From Ustilago trichophora (Eukaryota; Basidiomycota; Ustilaginomycetes; Ustilaginales; Ustilaginaceae): a stretch of 64,000 bases of DNA. The number at the start of each line of letters is the position of its first letter. Position 1 is the first letter of the stretch. The notes beneath the pieces were generated by a model. That model worked only from the letters and a program-made list of their open reading frames with translations. It was not told where the DNA came from and ran no database searches. The DNA is taken from positions 310,001 to 374,000 of the forward strand of contig OOIN01000048.1 of the NCBI GenBank assembly GCA_900323505.1, written 5' to 3'. Below are positions 1 to 8,847 of the stretch, one piece after another. A program made the translations under genes and the position numbers.

Positions 1-791
1 TCGAAACTACCTCTTCCGAAGTCGATACCAAGTTCCGCGCCATCACGGATACAAAAGCTATCTTGGAGTTCCTCGACAAGAGTCGTTCGCAAAACACCCT
101 CTCTGCCGACGACAGCAATGCCGCCCCAGCACCCATTTTGGCTCCCGCCACGATCCAAGGTAAAGCGCTGAGCGACGAGATCATCGCCCTTGTTCATGCG
201 GCAGAGGTGGACCCCAACTTTTTGCTGCTGGGTGCTAGGAACCACGCTGAGCTCGAACACGCCAAGAAAGGTCTTCCCGGTACTTTTGTCGCCAACAGGA
301 ACAAAGCTCTGCTCGAACATCAGAAGGCTCTCAACGGCTCCAGCACAACCGCATTCGATGGCTCGGCAAACCCCAAATCCTCGGCGGTTCAGGAAAACTT
401 GAAAAAGTGGTACACAGACAAGATCGACTCCCAATCCCTCTTGACCAGAGCCTACGTCAGTGGGGATGCCGAAGCAGTGCAGCAGCTGGTACAGCTCACC
501 AACGCTACGTGGAAAAACGTCGCTGAAACACTGGTCAAACTCGAGACCAAGGTACAAGGCCCATTCGCTCTAGGCGATCAAATCAGTCTCGCTGATCTCC
601 ACGTCATCCCCTGGTTGGCCAGGATCGCTGCCATCGCCAGTGGACTGGCGAAGAGCGACGATCCGATTAAGAGTCTCGATGCCGTGTTGGAAGGATTTGG
701 TGGCAAAGTCGGCGAGAAGGTCAAGGGTCTATGGACGACTTTTGGCGAGAGGGAGAGTTTCAAGGCTGTTTATGGCGAGGCATTGCACTAA
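1..791 (+). CDS. Glutathione S-transferase-like protein, 3' part (cut by window start)
   Basis: The frame is open from base 3 to a TAA ending at 791, so the gene begins before the window; about 262 residues are visible. The C-terminal part looks like the all-helical GST C-domain: an N-capping-box-like segment G-D-Q-I-S-L-A-D-L-H at residues about 193-202 is followed by a hydrophobic helix (VIPWLARIAAI). The glutathione-binding thioredoxin fold would lie upstream and cannot be checked. Between the two domains is a long Ala/Ser-rich linker, so the protein is longer than a canonical 220-residue GST. It probably acts in the cytosol in conjugation or redox detoxification, but substrate and class cannot be told. 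It converges with the minus-strand ICP55 gene 386 bases downstream. Confidence 0.75.
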   Translation, partial: ETTSSEVDTKFRAITDTKAILEFLDKSRSQNTLSADDSNAAPAPILAPATIQGKALSDEIIALVHAAEVDPNFLLLGARNHAELEHAKKGLPGTFVANRNKALLEHQKALNGSSTTAFDGSANPKSSAVQENLKKWYTDKIDSQSLLTRAYVSGDAEAVQQLVQLTNATWKNVAETLVKLETKVQGPFALGDQISLADLHVIPWLARIAAIASGLAKSDDPIKSLDAVLEGFGGKVGEKVKGLWTTFGERESFKAVYGEALH

Positions 792-1177
792 ACCCACTTT
801 CTATGCTTTGATCTTGAGAATGCATGGTTTAGAGACACGATGCAACGTTTTGTCCGAAACACAGAAGAAAGGAAAGGATCGCGCAACAGTTTTGTTCAAC
901 ATTGTAAAGAAGTCACCTTCCCCAGAATCGAATGTTCTGCCTTCAAAAGAATCTTGTCGTCCTGCCAACAAGTCTCGGTCAAAATCACAGCCTGAGACAA
1001 CACGGAACAATCCACACCTCAGCTCAAGTCAGAGCCAAAACGTGCAGCAACTTCATCTCAGTTGATCAAAGATCCAACAGCGAGCAATAGAGGGGATGAA
1101 TGTGACAATAGAGGTGCGGATTGAAGAGAGGTGCAAGTGGTCAGTTAACTTAATGTGTGACTGTGTGATTGTGCGAA
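792..1177. other. Convergent intergenic region
   Basis: This 386-base stretch lies between the 3' ends of the GST-like gene and ICP55. I see no gene, repeat or RNA in it; it presumably holds the two 3' untranslated regions. Confidence 0.6.
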
Positions 1178-2995
1178 TTACGAAGTGAGATCGGGTTGCC
1201 AAGCGGCACTCTGGCCGGTATGCTTTTTATCCAAGAATTTTTTGCAGGCAGCTTCGACATCGACCACCTCCTTTGGCGCCGCATTGGACAGCACGATGTT
1301 GCTATCTTCCATAACGGCGATGTCGTCCTCTACCCTAATCCCGATGCCCTGAAAATGCTTGGGGAAGGCATCGTCGTACGGCACATAAACTCCAGGCTCG
1401 ATCGTCACCACTACGCCAGATTCCAACTTTGTCGTACGCTCCACACTGGCACAGTCGTGCAAGTCGATCCCCAACCAATGACCGATATAATGCGGATAGA
1501 GCACGCGTTCCAGCGAGCCACCAGTCAAGTGGAATCCAATCTGCTTGAGTTCCTGGCGCAAAAAGTCAACGGAACGCCTGTGCAGATCTGCCAGTGTGTA
1601 GCACTGGTTCTCGGTGGCCAGAGTCGTGCAGGACTTGAGCACGTTGAGCACGGCAGAGTAGAGATCCTTTTGAGGCTCGGAAAACATGCCATCGGCGTTG
1701 GAGGGGAAAGCGCGGGTGATGTCGGATGCGTATCCGTCGAGTTCTCCGCCGGCATCAATGCAGACCAGTTGGTCAGGGCCGACGAGACGGTCGTTGTTGA
1801 CATAGTGGATGGTGAGTGCGTTTGCGCCTGATGCGACAACGGGGACGTATGCGGGTCGCTGGGATCCGCGCAGGCCGCAATTGTACTCGAACACGGCTTG
1901 CAGTTGCGCTTCGGATACGCCGGGGCGGACAAAGCCCATCGTCTCGGCCATCGCTTCTCCACTGGCTCGTCCGGCCCGCTTCATCACGCGAATCTCGTTG
2001 AGCGACTTTTTGAATCTCAGACGTTCCACTTCGCGCGAGAGAGAATGACACTTGCGGGTATCGCCGAGAAGCTTGATGACGGCTTCAAAGTCGGATTTCT
2101 TGGAAAAGAGGTCCAACGAGGTGGTGCTGGGTGGGCTGAGGTAGTTGAAGATGTTGGCCGCTTTTGTTGTCGCCGTGTTACCGCGTCGAGGTGTGCTAGG
2201 TTGATTGGGCGGTTCGACGTAGATATGGGTGTACTTGGGCAAGACCTGCTTCAAGTGATGGAGCAGAATTGCCGGGTCCAACTCGTAGCTCTCGTCGGCA
2301 CCAAAGATGTCGACTGCTCCATCGAGACCCGTACGAGGGCCGTTCCACGTCTCGTTGTGCTCGTCGCGCTTCTGGACAAACATGGTCATCTTGTACCCAC
2401 GAGGTGTGGAGGGATCCTTTTCGAGAATGACGGCAGAGTCTGGTTCCTGGAACCCAGTAAGGTACCAAAAGTTGGTCTCTTGGCGGAATTTGTAAAAGAT
2501 GTTGCCGCTCATGCTTTTGACTCGGCCTGACATGGCTACGACGACGCTGTTGTCGGGCAAGCGGTCCATGAGATTCTTTCGTCGCTCTTCGTATTCGGTT
2601 TTTGGGATACCTGGCGTGAGTTGTTCGGTTGCGACAATGCCCACACCAGCATCGTACAAGTCGTTGAGCGGGAGCGCATCGCCAGGACGGAGAACGGCAT
2701 CTTCGGAGCCTAGCGCGCCTCGTCTGGGAAAGAGATGCGGGTGCGAGTGCGGCAGTGGTTGGCCGTATGTACGCTTGCGGCCGGTGAGATTTGAGCTCGA
2801 GGAAGCCAAAGAGGAGGAGGACGAGGAGGAACCGGAAAGGTTGTAAGGGTCGACATCGTCGGTAGGCCTTGCTGCTGAGGAAGCTGCCCTTCGAGTTGTG
2901 CTGCTGCTGCTACTGCTTGCAGAAGCTAGCGTCGGTCCATTGCGTGACAGCTGTTGAAGCATTCCACGAGCGCTCCTTCCCCAGGTGACCGCCAT
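1178..2995 (-). CDS. ICP55: Intermediate cleaving peptidase 55 (mitochondrial Xaa-Pro aminopeptidase)
   Basis: The product is a 605-residue single-exon M24B metallopeptidase. Residues 1-70 are Ser/Arg-rich with few acids, as in a mitochondrial presequence. An aminopeptidase P N-domain follows (about 105-260, including KFRQETNFWYLTGF). The pita-bread catalytic domain carries the metal ligands: Asp in VCIDAGGELDGYASDITR (about 412-430), His in HYIGHWLGIDLHD (about 503-515), Glu in VTIEPGVYVP (about 531-540) and Glu in GIRVEDDI (about 550-557). In yeast, Icp55 removes one residue from mitochondrial proteins after the processing peptidase and so affects their stability; this role is inferred by family. 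The ATG at 2995 is the first in frame and places the presequence correctly. The Ser-rich segment at about 50-70 is longer than in yeast. A general X-Pro aminopeptidase is the alternative, but presequence plus length favour Icp55. Confidence 0.9.
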   Translation of the reverse strand: MAVTWGRSARGMLQQLSRNGPTLASASSSSSSTTRRAASSAARPTDDVDPYNLSGSSSSSSSLASSSSNLTGRKRTYGQPLPHSHPHLFPRRGALGSEDAVLRPGDALPLNDLYDAGVGIVATEQLTPGIPKTEYEERRKNLMDRLPDNSVVVAMSGRVKSMSGNIFYKFRQETNFWYLTGFQEPDSAVILEKDPSTPRGYKMTMFVQKRDEHNETWNGPRTGLDGAVDIFGADESYELDPAILLHHLKQVLPKYTHIYVEPPNQPSTPRRGNTATTKAANIFNYLSPPSTTSLDLFSKKSDFEAVIKLLGDTRKCHSLSREVERLRFKKSLNEIRVMKRAGRASGEAMAETMGFVRPGVSEAQLQAVFEYNCGLRGSQRPAYVPVVASGANALTIHYVNNDRLVGPDQLVCIDAGGELDGYASDITRAFPSNADGMFSEPQKDLYSAVLNVLKSCTTLATENQCYTLADLHRRSVDFLRQELKQIGFHLTGGSLERVLYPHYIGHWLGIDLHDCASVERTTKLESGVVVTIEPGVYVPYDDAFPKHFQGIGIRVEDDIAVMEDSNIVLSNAAPKEVVDVEAACKKFLDKKHTGQSAAWQPDLTS

Positions 2996-3263
2996 TGTTG
3001 CGATTGATCTTTTGCAATGAGAATGTCGAGAAGATGAGGATGTTGCCGAACTGAGCCGTCCGTCGTGTGAGCTGGAAAGCAGCCAAAATGTCGAGCTGCA
3101 TGATGCAACACTGCTTTTTCCGATGAGGGTCTGAGCTTATCTAATAATGAATAAGCACGCTTCCTACCGCTTGTTTTTTCGTACGAGTGAATGGAGCATT
3201 ACGTTCTCTCACGCCACCTCGCTACGCAACAGATCTTCTTCCTGTTGTTGATTGCGCCACCAG

Positions 3264-3299
3264 GTACAGTACAGTACAGTACAGTACAGTACAGTACAG
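3264..3299. repeat. Tandem GTACA pentamer array
   Basis: Seven uninterrupted copies of the pentamer GTACA lie about 270 bases upstream of the ICP55 start. The array contains overlapping copies of TACAGTAC, the same motif that recurs singly, or as a longer palindrome, in many intergenic regions of this window. Confidence 0.95.
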
Positions 3300-5345
3300 G
3301 TTGACCTGAAATGTCGTCACACCGTATACGCCATCTGGCGCTTAGAGTGTATTGCCGCCACCTCATGGATCGTTCCCATGCGTTTGGCGCTAAGCTCAAA
3401 GTGTGCAATTCGCATCTAACTCATACGTTTACGGGACGATACGAAGGTTGACTGTACATACTGTACAGTACATTTCCCGTGTTGGAGTGCCTTCCCGCAA
3501 CAATTTTTGTTTTTTCATTATGCTTCTTGTCTGTAACCTCCGACTCCGAGTATATTGGCTTGGCTGTCCATGCCGAGTCCATGCGTCGCTGTCTCGGGCT
3601 GTGTCGTCTTCATGGTCGTCGCCACTCCCTATTTTGCAATCTTCATTCTCTGCAATCTTCTGATTTCAAGTCCATCTTGTGGGTTCCGGAGTAGCAGGCA
3701 GAGGAGGTGTTGCAATTTCTCCCGCTCCGTGTTTCGCTAGGGGGGTCAGCGGAGAGCCAAAGTGACAACCAGGCACCGACTCTGCACTGAGACACCGCGA
3801 AGCGATCTGCATCTTGCTGAGACCGTCATTGGCTCGTGCTGACCCTCGTTCGATCTGAGAAGATAACACCTCGCTACTGTGCCAACATGACTCAAGCGCA
3901 GCCAGGCGGGGTTCTTTTCCACCCCGCAAGGACATGCAGCTGCAGAGGAGAGGCAGCCAGACAGTACAGCACAACTCAGTACCCATGCAAAGGCAAGGCA
4001 AGGCAAGGGGGGGGAACCAAAATCCAAGGTGAGGCTAAGCGAGGCGAGACACTGGTCGGGTGTGGAACAAGGCGTCCTTCTTCAAGGAAAACTAGTGTGC
4101 TCGCGACCCTTGGTGGCGAGTGGGCATCTTGTGACGCTTGCCACACACAAAGAGGTTTCCACCCAAAATGTCAAAAAGTTCACATCGCTCTAACCGAGCA
4201 GGTTGAGGAAAAAAACTAACTCCCACAAGGTGCTCAGCCACAAAATGCTCATTCCATGGCGTGCTGTGTGTGGGAGGATTACACCTGTGTCGCACAAATT
4301 TCAGCTGTCATGCACGTCGACACTGTCAGGGTGCATCCAAACTGGGCCTGAACCATCCTTGCGACATTTGGCACTTTGCACCTCACGATGAGCAATTGAT
4401 CACCAGACTTGACTTGCCGCTCATCCCAGTGACTTGTGCGTGCGTGCGTAGGTGCGTGTGGAAGGGAGTGTTTCCTGTGTACAGTACAGTACTGTAGTGC
4501 TTGCCCGATCCGACTCGACTCGTTTCTCCCTCTAAAACGGGACCAAATTGGTTGTGGCGTGCCATTTTCCCTCTCTCTCTCTCTCTCTCCTTTCAAAAGT
4601 CACAACTCACATTCTGGGCGTTGATGATGCCGACGTTGCTGCTGCAGATGTTTCGTTCCTCTTGATTGGTTATTTTTGTGATGTGTGTCGAATCGATTGG
4701 CGAGAGGCGCATTTTGATTGACACGAGATGGTGCGATAAGCGCCTCTGTTGCTGCACGATGCTGCAGCCAGTTCGGGCCGTGGCAGTGGTTGAGCTGCAA
4801 TGTGTGTGTAACGGACGGCATGCAGGCACATGGCCACTGGCAGCTCTCTTTTGTTTTTAATAATAGTTTTGCCCCGCACTCTAGCTGGTTTCCCGCTCGT
4901 TCGTTTGCTCGCCGTACATTGTACAGTACTGCATCGCTTGCCTAGACTTGTAACCCTCTCCATTGAGCCATTCGATCCATCATTTTCCCCAAGCGCCAAG
5001 AAGGCGAGCTGTGCGTGCTTTTCGCAGTCCGCCACCTGCTCCAATAGTTTCTCGGCTACGGCCGTCTGCACAAAAATTTCGGCAGTGAGAGTCCGGCTGT
5101 CCTTTAATCTGCCAACTCCTCGAAATTCTGGGCCATCCATCGTATCCTCGACTCTGTTGCTACTGCAGTTGCAGTTGCTGCTCATGTGCATGCACTCCAG
5201 CTGTCTCACATCGTGCATCCTGGAGCCCCCTGCTCTCTCTCTCCAAAAATGTGGTTTGGGTTGACTTAGCCGCCGCCACCTGCCAAAGCGCCTAAGTTTG
5301 GCTGTCCCTATCATTCCAACACCTCTTCGCTACTACTTATCTCTC

Positions 5346-5354
5346 TCCCTTTGT
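5346..5354 (-). promoter_or_regulatory. Possible pheromone response element (Prf1-type box)
   Basis: The plus strand reads TCCCTTTGT, the exact reverse complement of ACAAAGGGA, the box bound by the HMG factor Prf1 in Ustilago maydis. It lies 347 bases before the ATG at 5701. A single 9-base match is weak evidence, because about half a match per 64 kb is expected by chance on both strands. Confidence 0.3.
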
Positions 5355-5383
5355 CTCAAGCCTCGAAAAATTTCAGGTGGAAA

Positions 5384-5389
5384 TATATA
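5384..5389 (+). promoter_or_regulatory. Possible TATA box for the gene at 5701
   Basis: TATATA in an A/T context lies just after a CT-rich tract and about 310 bases before the ATG at 5701. The long CT-rich stretch after it would then be the 5' leader. Confidence 0.35.
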
Positions 5390-5700
5390 CATTCTGGGCT
5401 CTTTGTGCTGATTCTTCATCCTTCTCAACCTACCAGCCACGTCAAAGCGACTCTCCCTTGAATCTCTTTGACGTCTACCCATTCGCTTTCTCCATCACAT
5501 CAACTCTATCTCATATCTAGCATTGCCCACGCTACCATCACCACCACCTTCACCACCACCTTCACAACCACCTTCACCGCCGTCGTCTTCTACACTCGAC
5601 GCTAACGATACACCCTTTACTGGTATTCATCACCATCTGCTCAATCCTTATCTTTCTTTGACCCATCGCTTATCGCTGCGATCTGGTCTTACTCTTCGGT

Positions 5701-7149
5701 ATGGTCTCTCTCTCTTACTCTGCACCAGCTCCCTCCTCCAACGACCCAATCTTTGTTCGTACCCACTTCCTTGGCCGTGTCGCCTCGGATGCCTCAGGTC
5801 TCGAGTACCAGCATGAGCTCTTGAAGCGACGCAGCAGCCGACACAGCGAGCTCAACCGCTGGGACGCCAACTGGCTTGCTCCTGTCACCCATGTCATGGA
5901 CTACGACAGCGACGAAACCAGCGACACCGATGACGATGTGCTCGACACCGCTGCTCACACCAAGTCGGCACCTGCGCATCATCTCAGGAGCCGATCTTCG
6001 ACGCTCCCACTCACAATCACCTCGAGTATGCCCATCGAGATGTCTCGTGCTCGCTCCATGACCGCACCATTCACCGCTTCGTCGTCGTCGTTCGAGACCC
6101 GCCCTCTGCGCAAGAACAGGTCAACCATTGGCTCAGAAGCCCGACTTATGCCCGCTCGCCCTCTCACCATCGACACTGCACAGCCACTGCGCATGCCTTC
6201 GCTCAATGTTTCGACCATCACAGCAGAGTCGTCTCTGAACGTAAACGTGCCTTCTATCGCAGCAGTTGGACCATCCCCAAAGACATGCAGCCCTCCGGTG
6301 GTTCGCATTGAGTGCTCCGAGTCGGATGGCTCCTGCCACGGTGATGCCGGTGACCAGGACCCAGAGGCTCAGCTTGCTGCCGGTATCATCCAACTTCGCG
6401 AGCAGCGACGTACTTGGTCTTCCTCGAAATCACCACGTCGCGCCGGCTCCAAGCGTCGCGCTCTTGCTCAGCCGACCCGATCTCCCACCAAGCTGCAGCA
6501 GCCCAAGATTTATGATGAAGCCGACTCGGACGATGCACAGTCGCTTGCCATCCGAAAGCATGGCGGCAACTTTGTACTGCGCTTGGCAGAGATGGTCCTC
6601 GATTTTGGCTCTTCCGCACTCGAGAAGCTCGTGCTATCTGACAATGACGAGTCTCTCGATCAGACAATGTCTCAGGCTCAGCTCTCACCAATCCAGCCAC
6701 GCCGGCGATCCTCGACCACACCCAAGGAGCTCTCGGCAGAAGCAGGCGAGCTTCTGCGTCGTCGTAGAGAACGTGTTGAGTCTCTGCTCCCTAATGATTC
6801 AGTCTCGGAATCGAGCGATTCCAACAAGGCAACCTTGACGCGATCTTGGTCGGTTCCCAAGCTGCTCAGTCTGCCTCTTTTCAACCCTTCGGCATCTCTG
6901 CGAGCGCTCTCATCTTCGACCGCTTCCACGCCATCGACACCCATGTCCGCCCCGGCTCATCTTCACCCCAACTTCGGCTTCACAAGCATCTCTGAAATGC
7001 CTTCGAAATATCACGAGATCAGCTCCTTTGACGATGTCGGAACCCGTTTCAGCCGACAGAGCGCATCGCTCTACACGCACTCTTCCAGTGTTGCAGAGGT
7101 TGTCCCCGATCCCGATCCCGGCCACGTCTCTCCTCTCTGGAAGCAGTGA
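5701..7149 (+). CDS. Ser-rich hypothetical protein (482 residues)
   Basis: I do not recognise this protein. It is a continuous 482-codon frame with uniform, gene-like codon use. An N-terminal segment rich in charged and aromatic residues (about 18-75, including RWDANWLAPVTHVMDYD) leads into an acidic patch (DSDETSDTDDDV). Long Ser/Thr/Pro-rich regions follow with many Arg-x-x-Ser sites that could be phosphorylated by basophilic kinases. One more ordered segment (about 285-325, HGGNFVLRLAEMVLDFG) is amphipathic, and a basic segment (RRRRERVESL) lies near 355. No membrane segment, signal peptide or catalytic motif is seen. The composition suggests a disordered, phosphorylation-regulated cytosolic or nuclear protein. 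The unusually long upstream region, with a TATA-like box and one Prf1-type box, hints at regulated expression; this is inference. Confidence 0.75.
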   Translation: MVSLSYSAPAPSSNDPIFVRTHFLGRVASDASGLEYQHELLKRRSSRHSELNRWDANWLAPVTHVMDYDSDETSDTDDDVLDTAAHTKSAPAHHLRSRSSTLPLTITSSMPIEMSRARSMTAPFTASSSSFETRPLRKNRSTIGSEARLMPARPLTIDTAQPLRMPSLNVSTITAESSLNVNVPSIAAVGPSPKTCSPPVVRIECSESDGSCHGDAGDQDPEAQLAAGIIQLREQRRTWSSSKSPRRAGSKRRALAQPTRSPTKLQQPKIYDEADSDDAQSLAIRKHGGNFVLRLAEMVLDFGSSALEKLVLSDNDESLDQTMSQAQLSPIQPRRRSSTTPKELSAEAGELLRRRRERVESLLPNDSVSESSDSNKATLTRSWSVPKLLSLPLFNPSASLRALSSSTASTPSTPMSAPAHLHPNFGFTSISEMPSKYHEISSFDDVGTRFSRQSASLYTHSSSVAEVVPDPDPGHVSPLWKQ

Positions 7150-7734
7150 GTGAAGCTCCGACTATGATGACTCTATATCACGTTATCTCACGACCTCTAC
7201 GAACAATATCAGCATTTGTAACACACACATTTTTCTCATCATTAGCATACCTTTCTTGTATTTGTATCGTTCTGGGCATCACTTCATGGACTCAATGCAC
7301 TCTGCATCTTTCTCGTTGTTCTTTTTCGCCTGTGTCTTGTGTCTGTCTTAGTATCCGCCTCTCTTGAAATTCTACCCCATCTCGGGAAGTCAGCAAGGCT
7401 GGATGGTCGGATCAGTGATGGGCCTGGCTGAAAGCGAGGCTCGGCTATGATGGCGAGAGATAAGGCTTCTTGGTGGTGAAGATGAGCAGGACAGACATGC
7501 AATCACGCGTCTGACGAGTCCAACTCCACATTTTGCCATTTAGCCGATGCGCGCGTGACCCTTAGATTTCACTTTCATTGCCGTTGACCATCATCACCTC
7601 GAAGCATCGACCCTCTGCTTCTCGCCTCATCACATTGATTCATCGCCAGAGTCACAGGTCAGCACGTCAAAGCTATACAGCTAGCTTGAGAAACATCTTG
7701 CGACCAGAAGTAACCTGAAATTTAGGCAAGCAAG
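7150..7734. other. Intergenic region before VPS20
   Basis: These 585 bases hold the 3' end of the Ser-rich gene and the promoter and leader of VPS20. No repeat, RNA gene or recognisable site stands out. Confidence 0.5.
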
Positions 7735-8738
7735 ATGGGTGCAACCAGCTCCAAGGGTCCCAAGATCACCCCGCACGACCGCGCGGTTCTCGAGTAAGTC
7801 GAAGCTGTTCGATAGGCATCAAGGAAGACACCAGGCTGACCGATTGAATTGCTTGTATCCCTAACTCATCTCTCCATCACAGTCTGAAGCTTCAGCGAGA
7901 CCGTATCAAGCAGTACCAGAAGAAGGTGAGCGCTCCTCGCATCCACGCTCGCAGGCTAGAAGTACCATGCCTTTGCTGACCAAATACATTCTCCATCCTT
8001 ACGCACTGCAGATCCAAGTGATTCTCGACCGCGAACATGAAATTGCTCGACAGAGTCTGGCGAAAGGCGACAAGACAAAAGCGCTGACGGCATTGAGGAG
8101 GAGAAAGTACCAGGAGAGCTTGATACAGAAGACCGACTCGCAGCTCGAGACATTAGAAGGCCTTGTAAGTGCACGATTCTCCTCCTTATCGCTTTCTAAG
8201 GGAGTAATGATAGCACAATCGCTGATTGGAGTCCTCTCTACATGATTGTGCATCCGCAGGTGTCTTCGATCGAGTTCTCGCAAATACAACAAAGCGTCAT
8301 GCTCGGCCTCCAACAAGGTAACGCCGTGCTCAAGGAGATTCACAAAGAGATGAACCCAGAGTCGGTGGAGAGACTCCTTGAGGAGACAGCTGAGGCGCAA
8401 GCATACCAGAGGGTGAGTAGACGCCACTTTGCCCCTCAAACTTTCATCATTGGTACTTCTTTGCTGACACAGATCTCTTTGACGTTGTACATCGCTTTTC
8501 GCAGGAGATCGACGAGATGCTGGCGACCCAAATGACTGCAGAAGAAGAAGACGCCGTCCAGTCCGAACTCGAAGCACTCGAGCGCGAAGCTGGTATCCGC
8601 ACCGACGAGGCACCGCAGACCGTCAGCCTACCACCAGTACCGCAGACCGAGCCCATCTCCAAGCAAGAAGCTCAGCCCGAAGCACAGCCGCAAAAAGCAC
8701 AAACTGCCGCAGCAGAGAGGCAAGCTGTGCTTGCATAG
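7735..8738 (+). CDS. VPS20: ESCRT-III subunit Vps20/CHMP6
   Basis: Five exons (7735-7793, 7883-7925, 8012-8164, 8260-8412, 8505-8738) join in frame to 213 residues, with standard GT-AG borders at all four introns. The start M-G-A-T-S-S is an N-myristoylation signal, as in Vps20/CHMP6. The first half is a basic Snf7-type helical hairpin (LKLQRDRIKQYQKK, then ALRRRKYQESLIQKT). The second half is acidic (ETAEAQAYQREIDEMLATQM) and ends in a Pro/Gln/Ala-rich tail. In the family, Vps20 links ESCRT-II to Snf7 polymerisation on endosomes during cargo sorting into multivesicular bodies. The length fits the family. It converges with the PPR gene, whose stop is only 109 bases downstream on the other strand. 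It is the most intron-rich gene in the window. Confidence 0.93.
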
Positions 8739-8847
8739 CCATGCACACGTTACACACCACAACATCTCACATCGCACTGTTTCTTGGGTCTCGCGTCGCA
8801 TGGAATGGCAAATTCATTGCGTCTTGTTGGTTGGTCTGGCCGAATCT

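Larger units (their letters stand above)
2996..5700. other. Long gene-free divergent region
   Basis: About 2.7 kb separates the ICP55 start from the next start at 5701. Reading frames here are short or of very unusual composition and resemble no family. It contains the (GTACA) array at 3264-3299, further TACAGTAC-type motifs at 3453-3472, 3961-3968, 4478-4496 and 4919-4931, a GGCAA run near 3990-4010 and a CT microsatellite at 4570-4590. The last 350 bases are CT-rich and probably form the promoter and leader of the gene at 5701. Confidence 0.6.

Noticed and set aside
4670..5314. 214-codon minus-strand frame in the 2.7 kb gap
   Set aside because: Composition is unlike neighbouring genes, with no motif; it overlaps the likely promoter of the gene at 5701.
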